Part shown: in pieces, positions 36,702 to 45,896 of the stretch
Layout: each line of letters opens with the position of its first letter
How positions within the stretch are numbered: position 1 is the first letter of the stretch
Program-made: the position numbers and the translations under genes
Notes under the pieces: model-generated
Databases searched by the model: none
Told to the model about the DNA's origin: nothing
Seen by the model: only the letters and a program-made list of their open reading frames with translations
Assembly: GCF_024398015.1 (NCBI RefSeq)
Contig: NZ_CP073747.1
Location: 2,415,001 to 2,479,000, forward strand
Source of the DNA: Kordiimonas sp. SCSIO 12610
GTDB lineage: Bacteria; Pseudomonadota; Alphaproteobacteria; Sphingomonadales; Kordiimonadaceae
Direction: 5' to 3'
DNA length: 64,000 nucleotides

Positions 36702-37472
36702 TTATGCGTGAATTTGATTTAGAAAATATGCCCTCATCACAGCCTGAATGCGCGTATGCACCCCCATTCGTTTCTTTGCGCTTTCAACGTGTGCATGAAC
36801 GGTACTTTCTGCAAGATTAAGAATACTCGCGGTCTCGGCGTCTGTTTTGCCCTTGCTTACCCAATATAAACATTCCCGCTCTCGAGGTGTAAGCTTCTTG
36901 ACAATTAGAGAAGAATTATCGTTCTCACCTGCTTGATCGGTGCCAGATAGCCTCACATAAGCCTCGAAGAAAGCAGATACAACAAATGAAATCATATATT
37001 TCATTCCCCATGTAAGGATTGAGGGAATGGTTGATTGACTAGATATAAGAGTAAGCGCTGACACAGGAAAACCGGCATAATGCAAAGGAATTGTATAGCC
37101 TTCTAATATGCCTTGCTCGTCCATAATAGAGAGAAAAGACTGGTCCATTTCATTCAATCCAGCAAGGAACTCTGCCTCAGACCAATCAAAAGGATAGATT
37201 TGAGAAGCCGCCTTCCTTAAAATCGGATTATTGTAGCGGCTATCTGCTATAATATACTCATGCAGCGCCTCCACCGCCAGACTTGCAGAGTGAACCCGAA
37301 CCCGTTTCTCCTCTGCCCATGCCATACATGACGTGCAAATATAGTCATCGAATCCCAATGACCGTATCAAATCTGTGAATTTCACTTCAAGTTCCGAAAT
37401 GCTTGCTGCTAACAAGGCAGCGTCGCAAAATGCGGCAGACTCTCTAGTATGTTTATCCTCAATCTGTAGCAA
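36702..37472 (-). CDS. LuxR-type transcriptional regulator (solo)
   Basis: A 256-residue protein with an N-terminal autoinducer-binding-like domain (about 20-165) and a C-terminal GerE/LuxR helix-turn-helix: LTPRERECLYWVSKGKTDAETASILNLAESTVHAHVE. In the first domain the stretch YNNPILRKAASQIYPFDW matches the family pattern, but the Asp that normally precedes the Pro and contacts the lactone amide is Asn. Start is a TTG with GAGAAG upstream; no ATG is available nearby. No luxI is seen in the window, so it is an orphan regulator and its ligand is unknown. Confidence 0.82.
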   Translation of the reverse strand: MLQIEDKHTRESAAFCDAALLAASISELEVKFTDLIRSLGFDDYICTSCMAWAEEKRVRVHSASLAVEALHEYIIADSRYNNPILRKAASQIYPFDWSEAEFLAGLNEMDQSFLSIMDEQGILEGYTIPLHYAGFPVSALTLISSQSTIPSILTWGMKYMISFVVSAFFEAYVRLSGTDQAGENDNSSLIVKKLTPRERECLYWVSKGKTDAETASILNLAESTVHAHVESAKKRMGVHTRIQAVMRAYFLNQIHA

Positions 37473-37739
37473 TCGCGCTTCTCGGCTTTAAAATTGTATT
37501 TTGCAAATTTTAGTAAATTAATCAAAAAAATGACCATAATAAGATTAACCACTTAAAATCAATCATCAATTTACAATCCAAATGCCAAGAATATGATGTC
37601 AATGTCGAACTAAGACCATTCAACCTCTTCACGAAATAGAAATTTCACATAAAAATCCGTAATTTTCCCTTCACGCCGCTGATATCTGTTATTATAACAG
37701 CCGAAATTACTTAATCATTGACGATGATAGAGAACATCA

Positions 37740-38321
37740 ATGGCTGACACTTTTATTGACTATGACTCCAAAGTACAAAGTGCCTTGAGAAGCGTTGTAA
37801 GAAGCGTGTTGATTGATACTGAGAAAGAGGGCTTGGCTGGCGATCATCACTTTTATATTGCGTTCAAGACGCAAGCTGACGGCGTCATGATTCCTGACCA
37901 CCTGATTTCAAGATTTCCCGACGAAATGACAATCGTTCTTCAGCACAAATACTGGGGACTTAAGGTTTTTGATGATTATTTTGAAATCGGTTTATCGTTC
38001 AATCAAACACCAGAGCATCTAACAATCCCCTTCGCTGCAGTTACAGGTTTTGTAGACCCGAGCGTTCAATTTGCCCTGCAGTTCCATGATGACAATGGCA
38101 GTGCGAATACTGTTGAAGGAAATAATGAGAGTATATTTCCATCTGATGCTACCAGCGCATTCCCAACAAATGTAACAAACGAAGACGCCAAAGCCTCAAC
38201 TTCGCAAGACTCTAACGCGAATGAGCATACCGCCAAGGCCATGGTGGCAGATACCGACGATGATGACAGCAAAAAAGATGAAAACAATGTCGTCACACTC
38301 GATGCTTTTAGAAAAAAATAG
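37740..38321 (+). CDS. sspB: ClpXP adaptor SspB (alpha type)
   Basis: Adaptor that tethers ssrA-tagged proteins to ClpXP. The 193 residues have a folded dimer domain (about 5-125) with HFYIAFKTQADGVMIPDHLISRFPDEMTIVLQ and FDDYFEIGLSFNQTPEHLTIPFAAVTGFVDPSV, a long disordered acidic linker and the C-terminal ClpX-binding peptide VVTLDAFRKK. Divergent from the LuxR solo. The tmRNA gene upstream supplies its substrate signal. Confidence 0.93.
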   Translation: MADTFIDYDSKVQSALRSVVRSVLIDTEKEGLAGDHHFYIAFKTQADGVMIPDHLISRFPDEMTIVLQHKYWGLKVFDDYFEIGLSFNQTPEHLTIPFAAVTGFVDPSVQFALQFHDDNGSANTVEGNNESIFPSDATSAFPTNVTNEDAKASTSQDSNANEHTAKAMVADTDDDDSKKDENNVVTLDAFRKK

Positions 38322-38402
38322 CACTCTAGAAGACAGCATCACTAGCCAGGCCGTTTAACCGCGACCAAGCAACCTTAATTCAAAACATAAAGAGACATAG
38401 AC

Positions 38403-40013
38403 ATGACTGAATGGACGTATTCAAAACTTTTCCAAACAGGTAATGACGACACAGAGTATCGAAAAATAACAAGCGACTATGTCTCCACTATCGAAGTAGA
38501 GGGCCGTACTATCCTAAAGGTCGAAGATGAAGGCCTGGAGCTTTTGTCAAGAGAGGCTATGGCAGATATCGCGCATTTACTTCGCCCAGGCCACCTCCAG
38601 CAGCTCGCGGATATTCTGGATGACAAAGAAGCAAGCGATAATGATCATTTTGTCGCCAAGGAACTCTTGAAAAACGCAAATATTGCTGCGGGCCGGGTTC
38701 TCCCGAGTTGCCAGGACACCGGCACAGCGATCGTCGTCGGCAAGAAAGGCCAGGACGTCTGGACAGATAATGATGATGCAGCCCCCCTTAGCAAAGGCAT
38801 CATGCGGACCTACACAGAAACTAATTTGCGTTATAGCCAGATGGCCCCGATTTCCATGTATAAGGAAGTTAACACAAAAAATAATACGCCAGCGCAGATT
38901 GATTTGTACGCAACAACCGGCAACGAATATCATTTTCTGTTCATGGCGAAAGGTGGGGGCAGTGCAAACAAGACCTTCTTGTTCCAACAAACACCCGCGA
39001 CACTTCGTGAAGACAGGATGCTTGCGTTCTTAGAAGAGAAAATCAAAACACTCGGTACGGCCGCGTGTCCACCCTATCACTTAGCAATAACAATTGGCGG
39101 TTTGTCCGCTGAACAGAATCTTGCAACCGTTAAAAAAGCCTCGGCCCGTGACCTCGATAATTTACCAACTACAGGCGATGAAACAGGCCGCGCTTTCCGC
39201 GATATTGAACTCGAAGAAAAAATCCATAAAATGACCCAGAATATGGGGATTGGCGCGCAGTTTGGTGGGAAATATTTCTGCCATGATGTTCGCGTAATTC
39301 GCCTTCCCCGTCACGGTGCTAGTCTGCCTGTTGGTATTGGTGTTTCCTGTTCCGCCGACCGTCAGGCAAAGGCGAAAATCACAGCAGACGGTATTTTCAT
39401 TGAGCAGCTCGAGACTGATCCAGCGAAATATATGCCGGAGGTCAGTGAAAATACTTTGTCTGATGAAGTCGTTAAAATTGACCTCAATCGCCCGATGAAA
39501 GATATTCTGGCTGAATTAACAAATTATCCAATAAAAACCCGCCTCAGCCTTACTGGTACAATCATCGTTGCCCGTGATCTCGCGCATGCCCGTATTCAAA
39601 AAATGATCGAGGACGGCGCTGAAATGCCGAGTTACTTCAAAGATCATATTATCTATTATGCCGGACCAGCGAAAACGCCCGAAGGCTATGCCTCTGGTTC
39701 TTTTGGTCCAACCACCGCAGGCCGCATGGACAGCTATGTCGGGCCATTCCAAAAATTGGGCGGTAGCATGATCAGCCTCGCCAAAGGCAACAGATCACGC
39801 GATGTAACCAAAGCCTGTGAAGAAAATGGCGGGTTTTACCTCGGCTCCGTTGGTGGGCCAGCAGCAGCACTTGCCCAAGACAATATCACCAAAATCGAAA
39901 CACTTGATTTTGCTGACCTCGGCATGGAAGCTGTATGGAAAATTGATGTTGTTGATTTCCCTGCATTCATTGTTGTGGATGACAAAGGAAATGACTTCTT
40001 TAAAGCGCTTTAG
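38403..40013 (+). CDS. fumA: Class I fumarate hydratase (iron-sulfur)
   Basis: [4Fe-4S] enzyme of the TCA cycle converting fumarate to malate. The 536 residues join alpha- and beta-type domains as in E. coli FumA. Cluster and substrate-binding segments seen: [52 protein letters not shown] and in the C-terminal half [17 protein letters not shown] and [13 protein letters not shown]. The start is 81 bp after sspB; a terminator follows. Confidence 0.95.
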   Translation: MTEWTYSKLFQTGNDDTEYRKITSDYVSTIEVEGRTILKVEDEGLELLSREAMADIAHLLRPGHLQQLADILDDKEASDNDHFVAKELLKNANIAAGRVLPSCQDTGTAIVVGKKGQDVWTDNDDAAPLSKGIMRTYTETNLRYSQMAPISMYKEVNTKNNTPAQIDLYATTGNEYHFLFMAKGGGSANKTFLFQQTPATLREDRMLAFLEEKIKTLGTAACPPYHLAITIGGLSAEQNLATVKKASARDLDNLPTTGDETGRAFRDIELEEKIHKMTQNMGIGAQFGGKYFCHDVRVIRLPRHGASLPVGIGVSCSADRQAKAKITADGIFIEQLETDPAKYMPEVSENTLSDEVVKIDLNRPMKDILAELTNYPIKTRLSLTGTIIVARDLAHARIQKMIEDGAEMPSYFKDHIIYYAGPAKTPEGYASGSFGPTTAGRMDSYVGPFQKLGGSMISLAKGNRSRDVTKACEENGGFYLGSVGGPAAALAQDNITKIETLDFADLGMEAVWKIDVVDFPAFIVVDDKGNDFFKAL

Positions 40014-40040
40014 CTAAATCAATCCAATCAGACATACAGA

Positions 40041-40072
40041 AAAGCTCAGTCATGTATTCGCTGGGCTTTTTT
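40041..40072 (+). terminator. fumA rho-independent terminator
   Basis: AAAGCTCAG (40041-40049) pairs with CTGGGCTTT (40061-40069), one G-U pair, followed by T residues to 40072. Confidence 0.85.
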
Positions 40073-40080
40073 GATTTCAA

Positions 40081-40123
40081 GTCCATTCCCTCGAACTCAC
40101 ATAAGTTTTGAGAGGCAATGGAC
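40081..40123 (+). repeat. Long imperfect inverted repeat upstream of sulP
   Basis: GTCCATT (40081-40087) pairs with AATGGAC (40117-40123), then CCTC with GAGG and AACT with AGTT around a CACATA loop: 15 bp in three blocks. It lies between the fumA terminator and the sulfate transporter gene, where no ORF is seen. Confidence 0.5.
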
Positions 40124-40256
40124 GTGAGTAACTTTATTCGAAGTCTCTTGCCCTATTGACCTTAACGGTATAGAACCCTGCGCTTGTAGAAATTAGCGCA
40201 GACCTTACACAATTCAGATCGCAGACCTGCTTTACCTCTGCCATAAAGGGCCATTC

Positions 40257-41819
40257 ATGTTTAATAATCTAACATCATCCTTTCGTGCAATGACACCAAA
40301 CATTGTCAAGACAGAGGTTCTCTCGGGTCTTACTGTAGCGCTTGCTCTTGTGCCTGAAGCCGTTGCATTTGCGATAGTCGCACGAGTCGATGCACTAGTC
40401 GGTCTGTATGCCGCTTTCATTGTTGGTCTAATCACAGCCCTTATTGGGGGAAGGCCTGGAATGATTTCTGGTGCAACTGGCGCCTTAGCTGTTGTGATGG
40501 TCGAATTGGTTGTAAGTCACGGCGTACAATATTTATTCGCAACCGTTGTTTTAATGGGAATATTACAAATACTTGCTGGTGCCTTCCGACTTGGAAAATT
40601 CATCCGGATGGTCCCGTATCCCGTAATGCTCGGGTTTGTTAACGGGCTCGCCATAGTTATTTTCTTAGCTCAACGGTCACAATTTAAGGATGCTTCTGGC
40701 GAATGGTTAAATGGCATTCAACTATATCTTATGCTTGGCCTGACCGGTTTAACTATGCTGATTATTTGGGCAGGTAGTAAATATATTAAAGCATTCCCGG
40801 CCCCACTTTTAGGCATTCTCATTGTTTCAGCAATTGTCATCGGCTTTAACCTTGATGTTTCACGAGTAGGCGACTTGGGCTCTATTCAAGGTGGTTTACC
40901 TGATTTCAGTATTCCGGCTGTCCCTATGAACTTTGAAACACTAAGTATTATCTTCCCATATAGTGCTATACTTGCAGCAATCGGATTAATTGAATCACTA
41001 TTGACACTAAACCTAGTTGCCGAAATTACAGAATCAAAAGGCGGTGCAAGCCAAGAATGCGTCGCGCAAGGTGCTGCAAACGTAGTCACAGGCTTTTTCG
41101 GCGGCATGGGTGGATGTGCCATGATTGGTCAAAGCATGATCAACGTGAATTCTGGTGGTCGTACTCGGCTTTCAGGGACATCTGCTGCACTTTTCTTACT
41201 TGCATTCATTCTGTTCGGCAGTAGCCTGATCGAACAAATTCCACTTGCCGCCCTCACTGGTGTTATGTTCATGGTGGTGGTTGGAACCTTCGCATGGTCG
41301 AGCTTCAGGATTATCAATAAAATTCCACGCTCTGACGCATTTGTTCTGATATTAGTATCAGGAGTAACTGTTGCAGAAGACCTTGGCATCGCCGTAATTG
41401 TTGGTGTTATTGTCTCTGCCCTTGTCTTCTCGTGGCAGGCAGCCAAACGTATTGAAGCCCGCACAAGTATGCTCGCTGAAAACCAAAAACTATATGAGTT
41501 ACACGGCCCTCTATTCTTTGGCTCCATCACCAGCTTTCAGGAGATCTTTGACCCCAAAGGCGACCCTGAAGATGTGATCGTAGATTTTATTGATAGCCGC
41601 GTTTGGGATCATTCGGGCCTTCAAGCAATTGACAGCCTTGCAGAGCGTTACAAAAGTGCCGGTAAAACACTTCACCTGCGTCACCTGAGTGCCGATTGTA
41701 AATCCCTTCTCAACAAAGCGGGGCAAATGGTGGAAGTTTCAGTGATTGAAGACCCAGAATATGGTATCGCCGTTGACTATGAAGGCCGTCTGGAAAAAGA
41801 AGAGCCAATTGCATCTTGA
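40257..41819 (+). CDS. SulP family anion transporter with STAS domain
   Basis: Inner-membrane anion permease, substrate sulfate, bicarbonate or dicarboxylate. The 520 residues begin with the SulP signature segment (LSGLTVALALVPEAVAFAIV), GLYAAFIVGLITALIGGRPGMISGATGA, about 11-12 membrane helices, and a cytoplasmic STAS domain (about 405-500) with HGPLFFGSITSFQEIF and SRVWDHSGLQAIDSL. Followed 32 bp later by a ribbon-helix-helix gene. Substrate cannot be read from sequence. Confidence 0.9.
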   Translation: MFNNLTSSFRAMTPNIVKTEVLSGLTVALALVPEAVAFAIVARVDALVGLYAAFIVGLITALIGGRPGMISGATGALAVVMVELVVSHGVQYLFATVVLMGILQILAGAFRLGKFIRMVPYPVMLGFVNGLAIVIFLAQRSQFKDASGEWLNGIQLYLMLGLTGLTMLIIWAGSKYIKAFPAPLLGILIVSAIVIGFNLDVSRVGDLGSIQGGLPDFSIPAVPMNFETLSIIFPYSAILAAIGLIESLLTLNLVAEITESKGGASQECVAQGAANVVTGFFGGMGGCAMIGQSMINVNSGGRTRLSGTSAALFLLAFILFGSSLIEQIPLAALTGVMFMVVVGTFAWSSFRIINKIPRSDAFVLILVSGVTVAEDLGIAVIVGVIVSALVFSWQAAKRIEARTSMLAENQKLYELHGPLFFGSITSFQEIFDPKGDPEDVIVDFIDSRVWDHSGLQAIDSLAERYKSAGKTLHLRHLSADCKSLLNKAGQMVEVSVIEDPEYGIAVDYEGRLEKEEPIAS

Positions 41820-41851
41820 CCAACAGGATAAAATAACGGCAAATTTCCCTA

Positions 41852-42100
41852 ATGTTAGATCTTGAAGATGCAAAATTAAAAAAACGTTCTGTGACCATTT
41901 CCGGCCACAGAACATCAATATCGATCGAGCAATGCTTTTGGCGGCACCTAAAACGTTATGCTGATACGGACAAAATTTCACTCAATGAAATTGTCAGACA
42001 AATCGATGAAGCCCGCTCAAGGTCACTATCAGGCAGTATTCGGGCCTATGTTATCCAACGCCTTGAAACAGAAAGTACCCAAAAGATAACAACCGACTAA
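41852..42100 (+). CDS. Ribbon-helix-helix domain protein
   Basis: An 82-residue protein with the RHH_4-type pattern common in alphaproteobacteria: KKRSVTISGHRTSISIEQCFW as the strand and first helix, then DKISLNEIVRQIDEARSRS and SGSIRAYVIQRLE. Such proteins are arylsulfate-sulfotransferase-like/RHH DNA-binding proteins of unknown target. It may be co-transcribed with the SulP gene; it converges with the AsmA gene with 7 bp between. Confidence 0.82.
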   Translation: MLDLEDAKLKKRSVTISGHRTSISIEQCFWRHLKRYADTDKISLNEIVRQIDEARSRSLSGSIRAYVIQRLETESTQKITTD

Positions 42101-42107
42101 TCAGGCG

Positions 42108-45100
42108 TTAGTTTTGCTTCTCTTTATCTTGTTCTTCCTTCGCCTTTGCGGCTTCTGCTTCTTTCTTTGCTTGTTGTTTTTTCTTTAAGGCTGAAAGAAT
42201 ACCAAAAGCACTATCAAAGACTGCGCTGCCAGCGCTATTTGATTTTGGAGGATTATCCGGGGAGGTCGTACTGTCCGCCTTTTCAAACTGCTTAAAAATA
42301 CTGGACCTTAGACGGCGCTCTATCCCTGCAAGAACAAATCGTTCCAACGCCCGGCTTTGCCAACCACCACTCGGGGAAGACAAAGGCCCACGATAATTCA
42401 CGGGCATTAAAGGTGCGTCCACCGGACTTGCGAGCGCAAGAGCACCCTTCATATCCATAAACTGGTCAACCAGATTAATTTGTCCGTCAAGCCCAAGGCT
42501 TCCCCAGCTACCGTTTGCTTTAAACGTTTCCACCAGTGCTACACCACTATCCATCGAAAATGATGCTTCCAATGTACCAAATGATGTCTGCCCACCTTGC
42601 AAGCGATGACCAATTACATTCAAAAACCCACGCCCTGATGATGCTGTTTGAATATCATTTATCAAAGAAGGCACATCCAAAAACGATAAAATACCAGCTT
42701 GTCCCTTGAAACTACCTTGCCCGTTCAGGCTTTTCATCAAAGATAAGGTATCATTACCTTGTGCCGCCAGGTTTAGTTTCACTGAACTACCGCCAGACAT
42801 GAAATCACTATAGCCTGCGCCGATCAGCATAGACGCAATATCAATGTAATTTGCATCCAATTCCAATTCAAATGCAGGAATAGGGTTAAGCGCAACAGAA
42901 ACCTTCCCATATAAGGGCTGACCATTCAACTGCGCCCCTTCACCAAGGCCTAAATACGCATAGCCGTCACCGATATCAAGTTGGCCATTCTGAAGTGATA
43001 ATATTTGGCCAAACACTTCGACATTATTGAAAGTAAGCGCAACCGCCCCCGCGTAATCACTATAGTTGCCCAGATTAAAAGCTGGTTGATTGCCAGAAGG
43101 TCTGTATGAAGCAGTTTGATTAAAGGTCTGAGGCGGAACGCCCGAGGTAGTTTTTGGCGATGCATTGACTTTCCAATTTTGAAATTGTAATCCGCCGTTA
43201 ATCGTTTTTCCTTGCCCCGCCAAGTTCCCGAAAAAGCTGGCATTACCGTTCCTTACATCCAATCCATTTAGGGCCCAATTTTTGTCCTGAAACTTTGCCT
43301 TCCCATTCAGGTTTATGGAATTTGTCGGATTAGGAAGTGGTAAATCAAGCGAGAACAGGTCAAATAACTTGATCGCACTTTGATGGGCCACAGAAAAAGT
43401 CGCTTCAATGTCACCTGGTTGATAAACCGCTTCCGTAATAACCTGGCTATTTTCAACCTTACCATTTGCTTTTACAGCAACTGGTCCGTTTAGCGAATTT
43501 TGATTAATAGCGAGTGTAAGATCAACAGGCGTCACTTTAGCATTTATACCCACCTCCTTTAGGGTCTTGGAAACATCATCATGACGCACATTTCCCTGAA
43601 GCGACATAGTTACTATAGTATCATCTTCTAATGACAAATCGCCGCTTAAAGACCATTCTGATGACCAATCATGTTTGACATTCGCAACAACCTTAAGAGC
43701 GTCCATGGGGCCGTTTACCGAAATGTTCCCCGTAGCAGTCTTTAGCCCTAAATCATCCAAATACTGTGCACTCTCAGGCGCTAATTCACGCACTAAGTCC
43801 AGTGACATATTGGAAAATCCTGCATTCAATTCATAATTGGGCTGGGAATTTGTACTAGCAGGGCTTTGAACAGCACCAGCAATATTCAACGAACCGTTTC
43901 CTTGAGAGGCTGTAAACTTTGAAACCCTGATTTCCACAGGACTTGCCTGAGTTTCAATATTTATATTTTTGAACTGCTTATTTTTCCAAAGGGCCTGATC
44001 AGCCGTTAACTTGAGATCAATTGTATTCGCTGGAAAATAAGAAACGTTAGTAGTCTGCGTGTTCGATGAAGGCGCAGGATTAGCTTCAGGCTGGACGGTA
44101 CCCTTTGCAAAATCTGAAAGGTAAGCATCAAGATTTATAGTACCAACATTTATATCCGCAGTAGTAAGATACGTCCCCGTGAAATTGCCCGTCGCTGTTC
44201 CAGTGAAATTGGACGTATCAACATTCCCCTTCACATTTTCTATAGTCCAGCTAGAGCGATCAAAATTTAGCTTCGCGGCAATATTAGCAGTGGCTAATCG
44301 ACCCGCAGGCAAATCTTTTTGAAAGGAGGCGCCTGTCCAGTCCAAAAGAACTGGCAATTGTTCTGATATAATTGAAAAACCACCACTGCCCCGGATATCA
44401 TCCTGCCCATCGATAACAAGCTGCGCAGCAACACCAGTGCCGCCCGGAAGAAGTGCCTGAAACTTGTTAAGCTCAATTCGATTACCATTCACCCTGACAA
44501 CAGCGTCAACATTTCTGATCGTATTGCCTTTTAAGACAATCCCTTCAACTGTTGTATCAAGCGCCCCCTGCAACGGTAGATTAAAGCCACTGGTTTGATC
44601 GGAATTTGCCGCCTGATCATCAACATTAGAAATGAAAAACGTATCCCAGCGCGCCGTATCTATGATTCCAAGGGCCAGTGTGCCCGTTACGTTGGAGCGC
44701 TCTTCAAGATTTGCATACGTCAAATCAAGCCGCCCGTGTGTACTGTTCACGTCTAGTTGCTTGGATACAATGGAATAAACGCCACCGTTTCCCTCAACCT
44801 GTAAGTCAACGAGAAAGGGAATGTCTGTTCCTTCATATGTCGTTTCACTACCCGTAATATTCGAAACTGACGATAGAAAGCCCGGCAAATCATTACCAGA
44901 TATAATTGCGCGACCGAGTACACCTGTTTCTGCGCCGTACCGACCTGATACTGATAGGCCACCGCCATTCACACCGAGTTCTACTTTCAAGGAAATTTCA
45001 TCCCGTGAAGGAATAGGACGCGCTCGACCGCTAACGTCAACCTTTTCATCGCCAACAAAAAACTGTCCTTGCCAATTCAATGGACCCTTTGGAAAAACGC

Positions 45101-45653
45101 CTGACAGTGAAATATCAAGACTCTCAATATTTCGTTGCTTGCCATCAAAAGGAACAATATTGATACGGGCACCAGTCAGTTGAAATTGATCCAGATTAAT
45201 AGCCGTATCCGCTGAGCTTTCATTCTCATCATCAGAGGGTGATTGCTGTCTGGCCTTATTGTCGGGCCACCCCTGTAGAACCCAGGCACCGTTCTGGTCC
45301 TCGTTGACATTCAACTCTAGACCAACAAGCTCCAACTTATTAAAGGATACATCCCCTTTTAAAAGGTCACCCAAAGAAAGCTCGACATCGATCCGTTTCG
45401 CGGTGGCTATAAGCTCCGAATTTTGTTCATCAGGCCTTCTAAGCGATATGGTTTCAGCGCTTAAAGACGGTGTTGGAAGAAGACTAATACCTATATTTCC
45501 TGCAAGATCTAGCTTAACGCCTGTCGTGCTATAAGCCGTTTCTTCTAATGTTCCTTTATATTCATTCCAATCAACCGTGCTTAAGAAAATGGCCGCGACA
45601 GCAACACATGCAAAAACGAATGCAATAATTCCAAAAGTGATCTTCTTAAACAC
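42108..45653 (-). CDS. AsmA-family envelope protein
   Basis: An 1181-residue protein anchored by an N-terminal helix (about 5-27, followed by LSTVDWNEYKGTLEETAYSTTG, the usual AsmA start). The N-terminal AsmA domain and a long central region of repeated beta strands (LDLTYANLEER, AQLVIDGQDDIRG, VNGPMDALKV) end with the AsmA C-terminal domain, GQGSFKGQAGILSFLDVPSLI to VETFKANGSWGSLGLDGQINLVDQFMDMKG. The C terminus is a Lys/Glu/Ala-rich charged tail after about 1150. AsmA-like proteins are linked to phospholipid transport and outer-membrane assembly. It is monocistronic. Confidence 0.9.
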   Translation of the reverse strand: MFKKITFGIIAFVFACVAVAAIFLSTVDWNEYKGTLEETAYSTTGVKLDLAGNIGISLLPTPSLSAETISLRRPDEQNSELIATAKRIDVELSLGDLLKGDVSFNKLELVGLELNVNEDQNGAWVLQGWPDNKARQQSPSDDENESSADTAINLDQFQLTGARINIVPFDGKQRNIESLDISLSGVFPKGPLNWQGQFFVGDEKVDVSGRARPIPSRDEISLKVELGVNGGGLSVSGRYGAETGVLGRAIISGNDLPGFLSSVSNITGSETTYEGTDIPFLVDLQVEGNGGVYSIVSKQLDVNSTHGRLDLTYANLEERSNVTGTLALGIIDTARWDTFFISNVDDQAANSDQTSGFNLPLQGALDTTVEGIVLKGNTIRNVDAVVRVNGNRIELNKFQALLPGGTGVAAQLVIDGQDDIRGSGGFSIISEQLPVLLDWTGASFQKDLPAGRLATANIAAKLNFDRSSWTIENVKGNVDTSNFTGTATGNFTGTYLTTADINVGTINLDAYLSDFAKGTVQPEANPAPSSNTQTTNVSYFPANTIDLKLTADQALWKNKQFKNINIETQASPVEIRVSKFTASQGNGSLNIAGAVQSPASTNSQPNYELNAGFSNMSLDLVRELAPESAQYLDDLGLKTATGNISVNGPMDALKVVANVKHDWSSEWSLSGDLSLEDDTIVTMSLQGNVRHDDVSKTLKEVGINAKVTPVDLTLAINQNSLNGPVAVKANGKVENSQVITEAVYQPGDIEATFSVAHQSAIKLFDLFSLDLPLPNPTNSINLNGKAKFQDKNWALNGLDVRNGNASFFGNLAGQGKTINGGLQFQNWKVNASPKTTSGVPPQTFNQTASYRPSGNQPAFNLGNYSDYAGAVALTFNNVEVFGQILSLQNGQLDIGDGYAYLGLGEGAQLNGQPLYGKVSVALNPIPAFELELDANYIDIASMLIGAGYSDFMSGGSSVKLNLAAQGNDTLSLMKSLNGQGSFKGQAGILSFLDVPSLINDIQTASSGRGFLNVIGHRLQGGQTSFGTLEASFSMDSGVALVETFKANGSWGSLGLDGQINLVDQFMDMKGALALASPVDAPLMPVNYRGPLSSPSGGWQSRALERFVLAGIERRLRSSIFKQFEKADSTTSPDNPPKSNSAGSAVFDSAFGILSALKKKQQAKKEAEAAKAKEEQDKEKQN

Positions 45654-45896
45654 AGCTCTTAACCTGCCTTCGTTGTAAATTAGATAGAGTGTTACACACC
45701 TTTTATAGGAATGAGAGTAACATCACCGCGATTTTTACTCTAAAATCAGGCAATGATACGGCAAAAAATCAACTATTAAGAAACAGTTTCTGCAATAAAT
45801 TTAAAAGAGAAGGTTTTACCCAGTCATAAGAACTGCTATCTGATTGTTATATTCTACGAACTATAACTTCTGGCTGAAGACGAGTATTCAGGCAAA

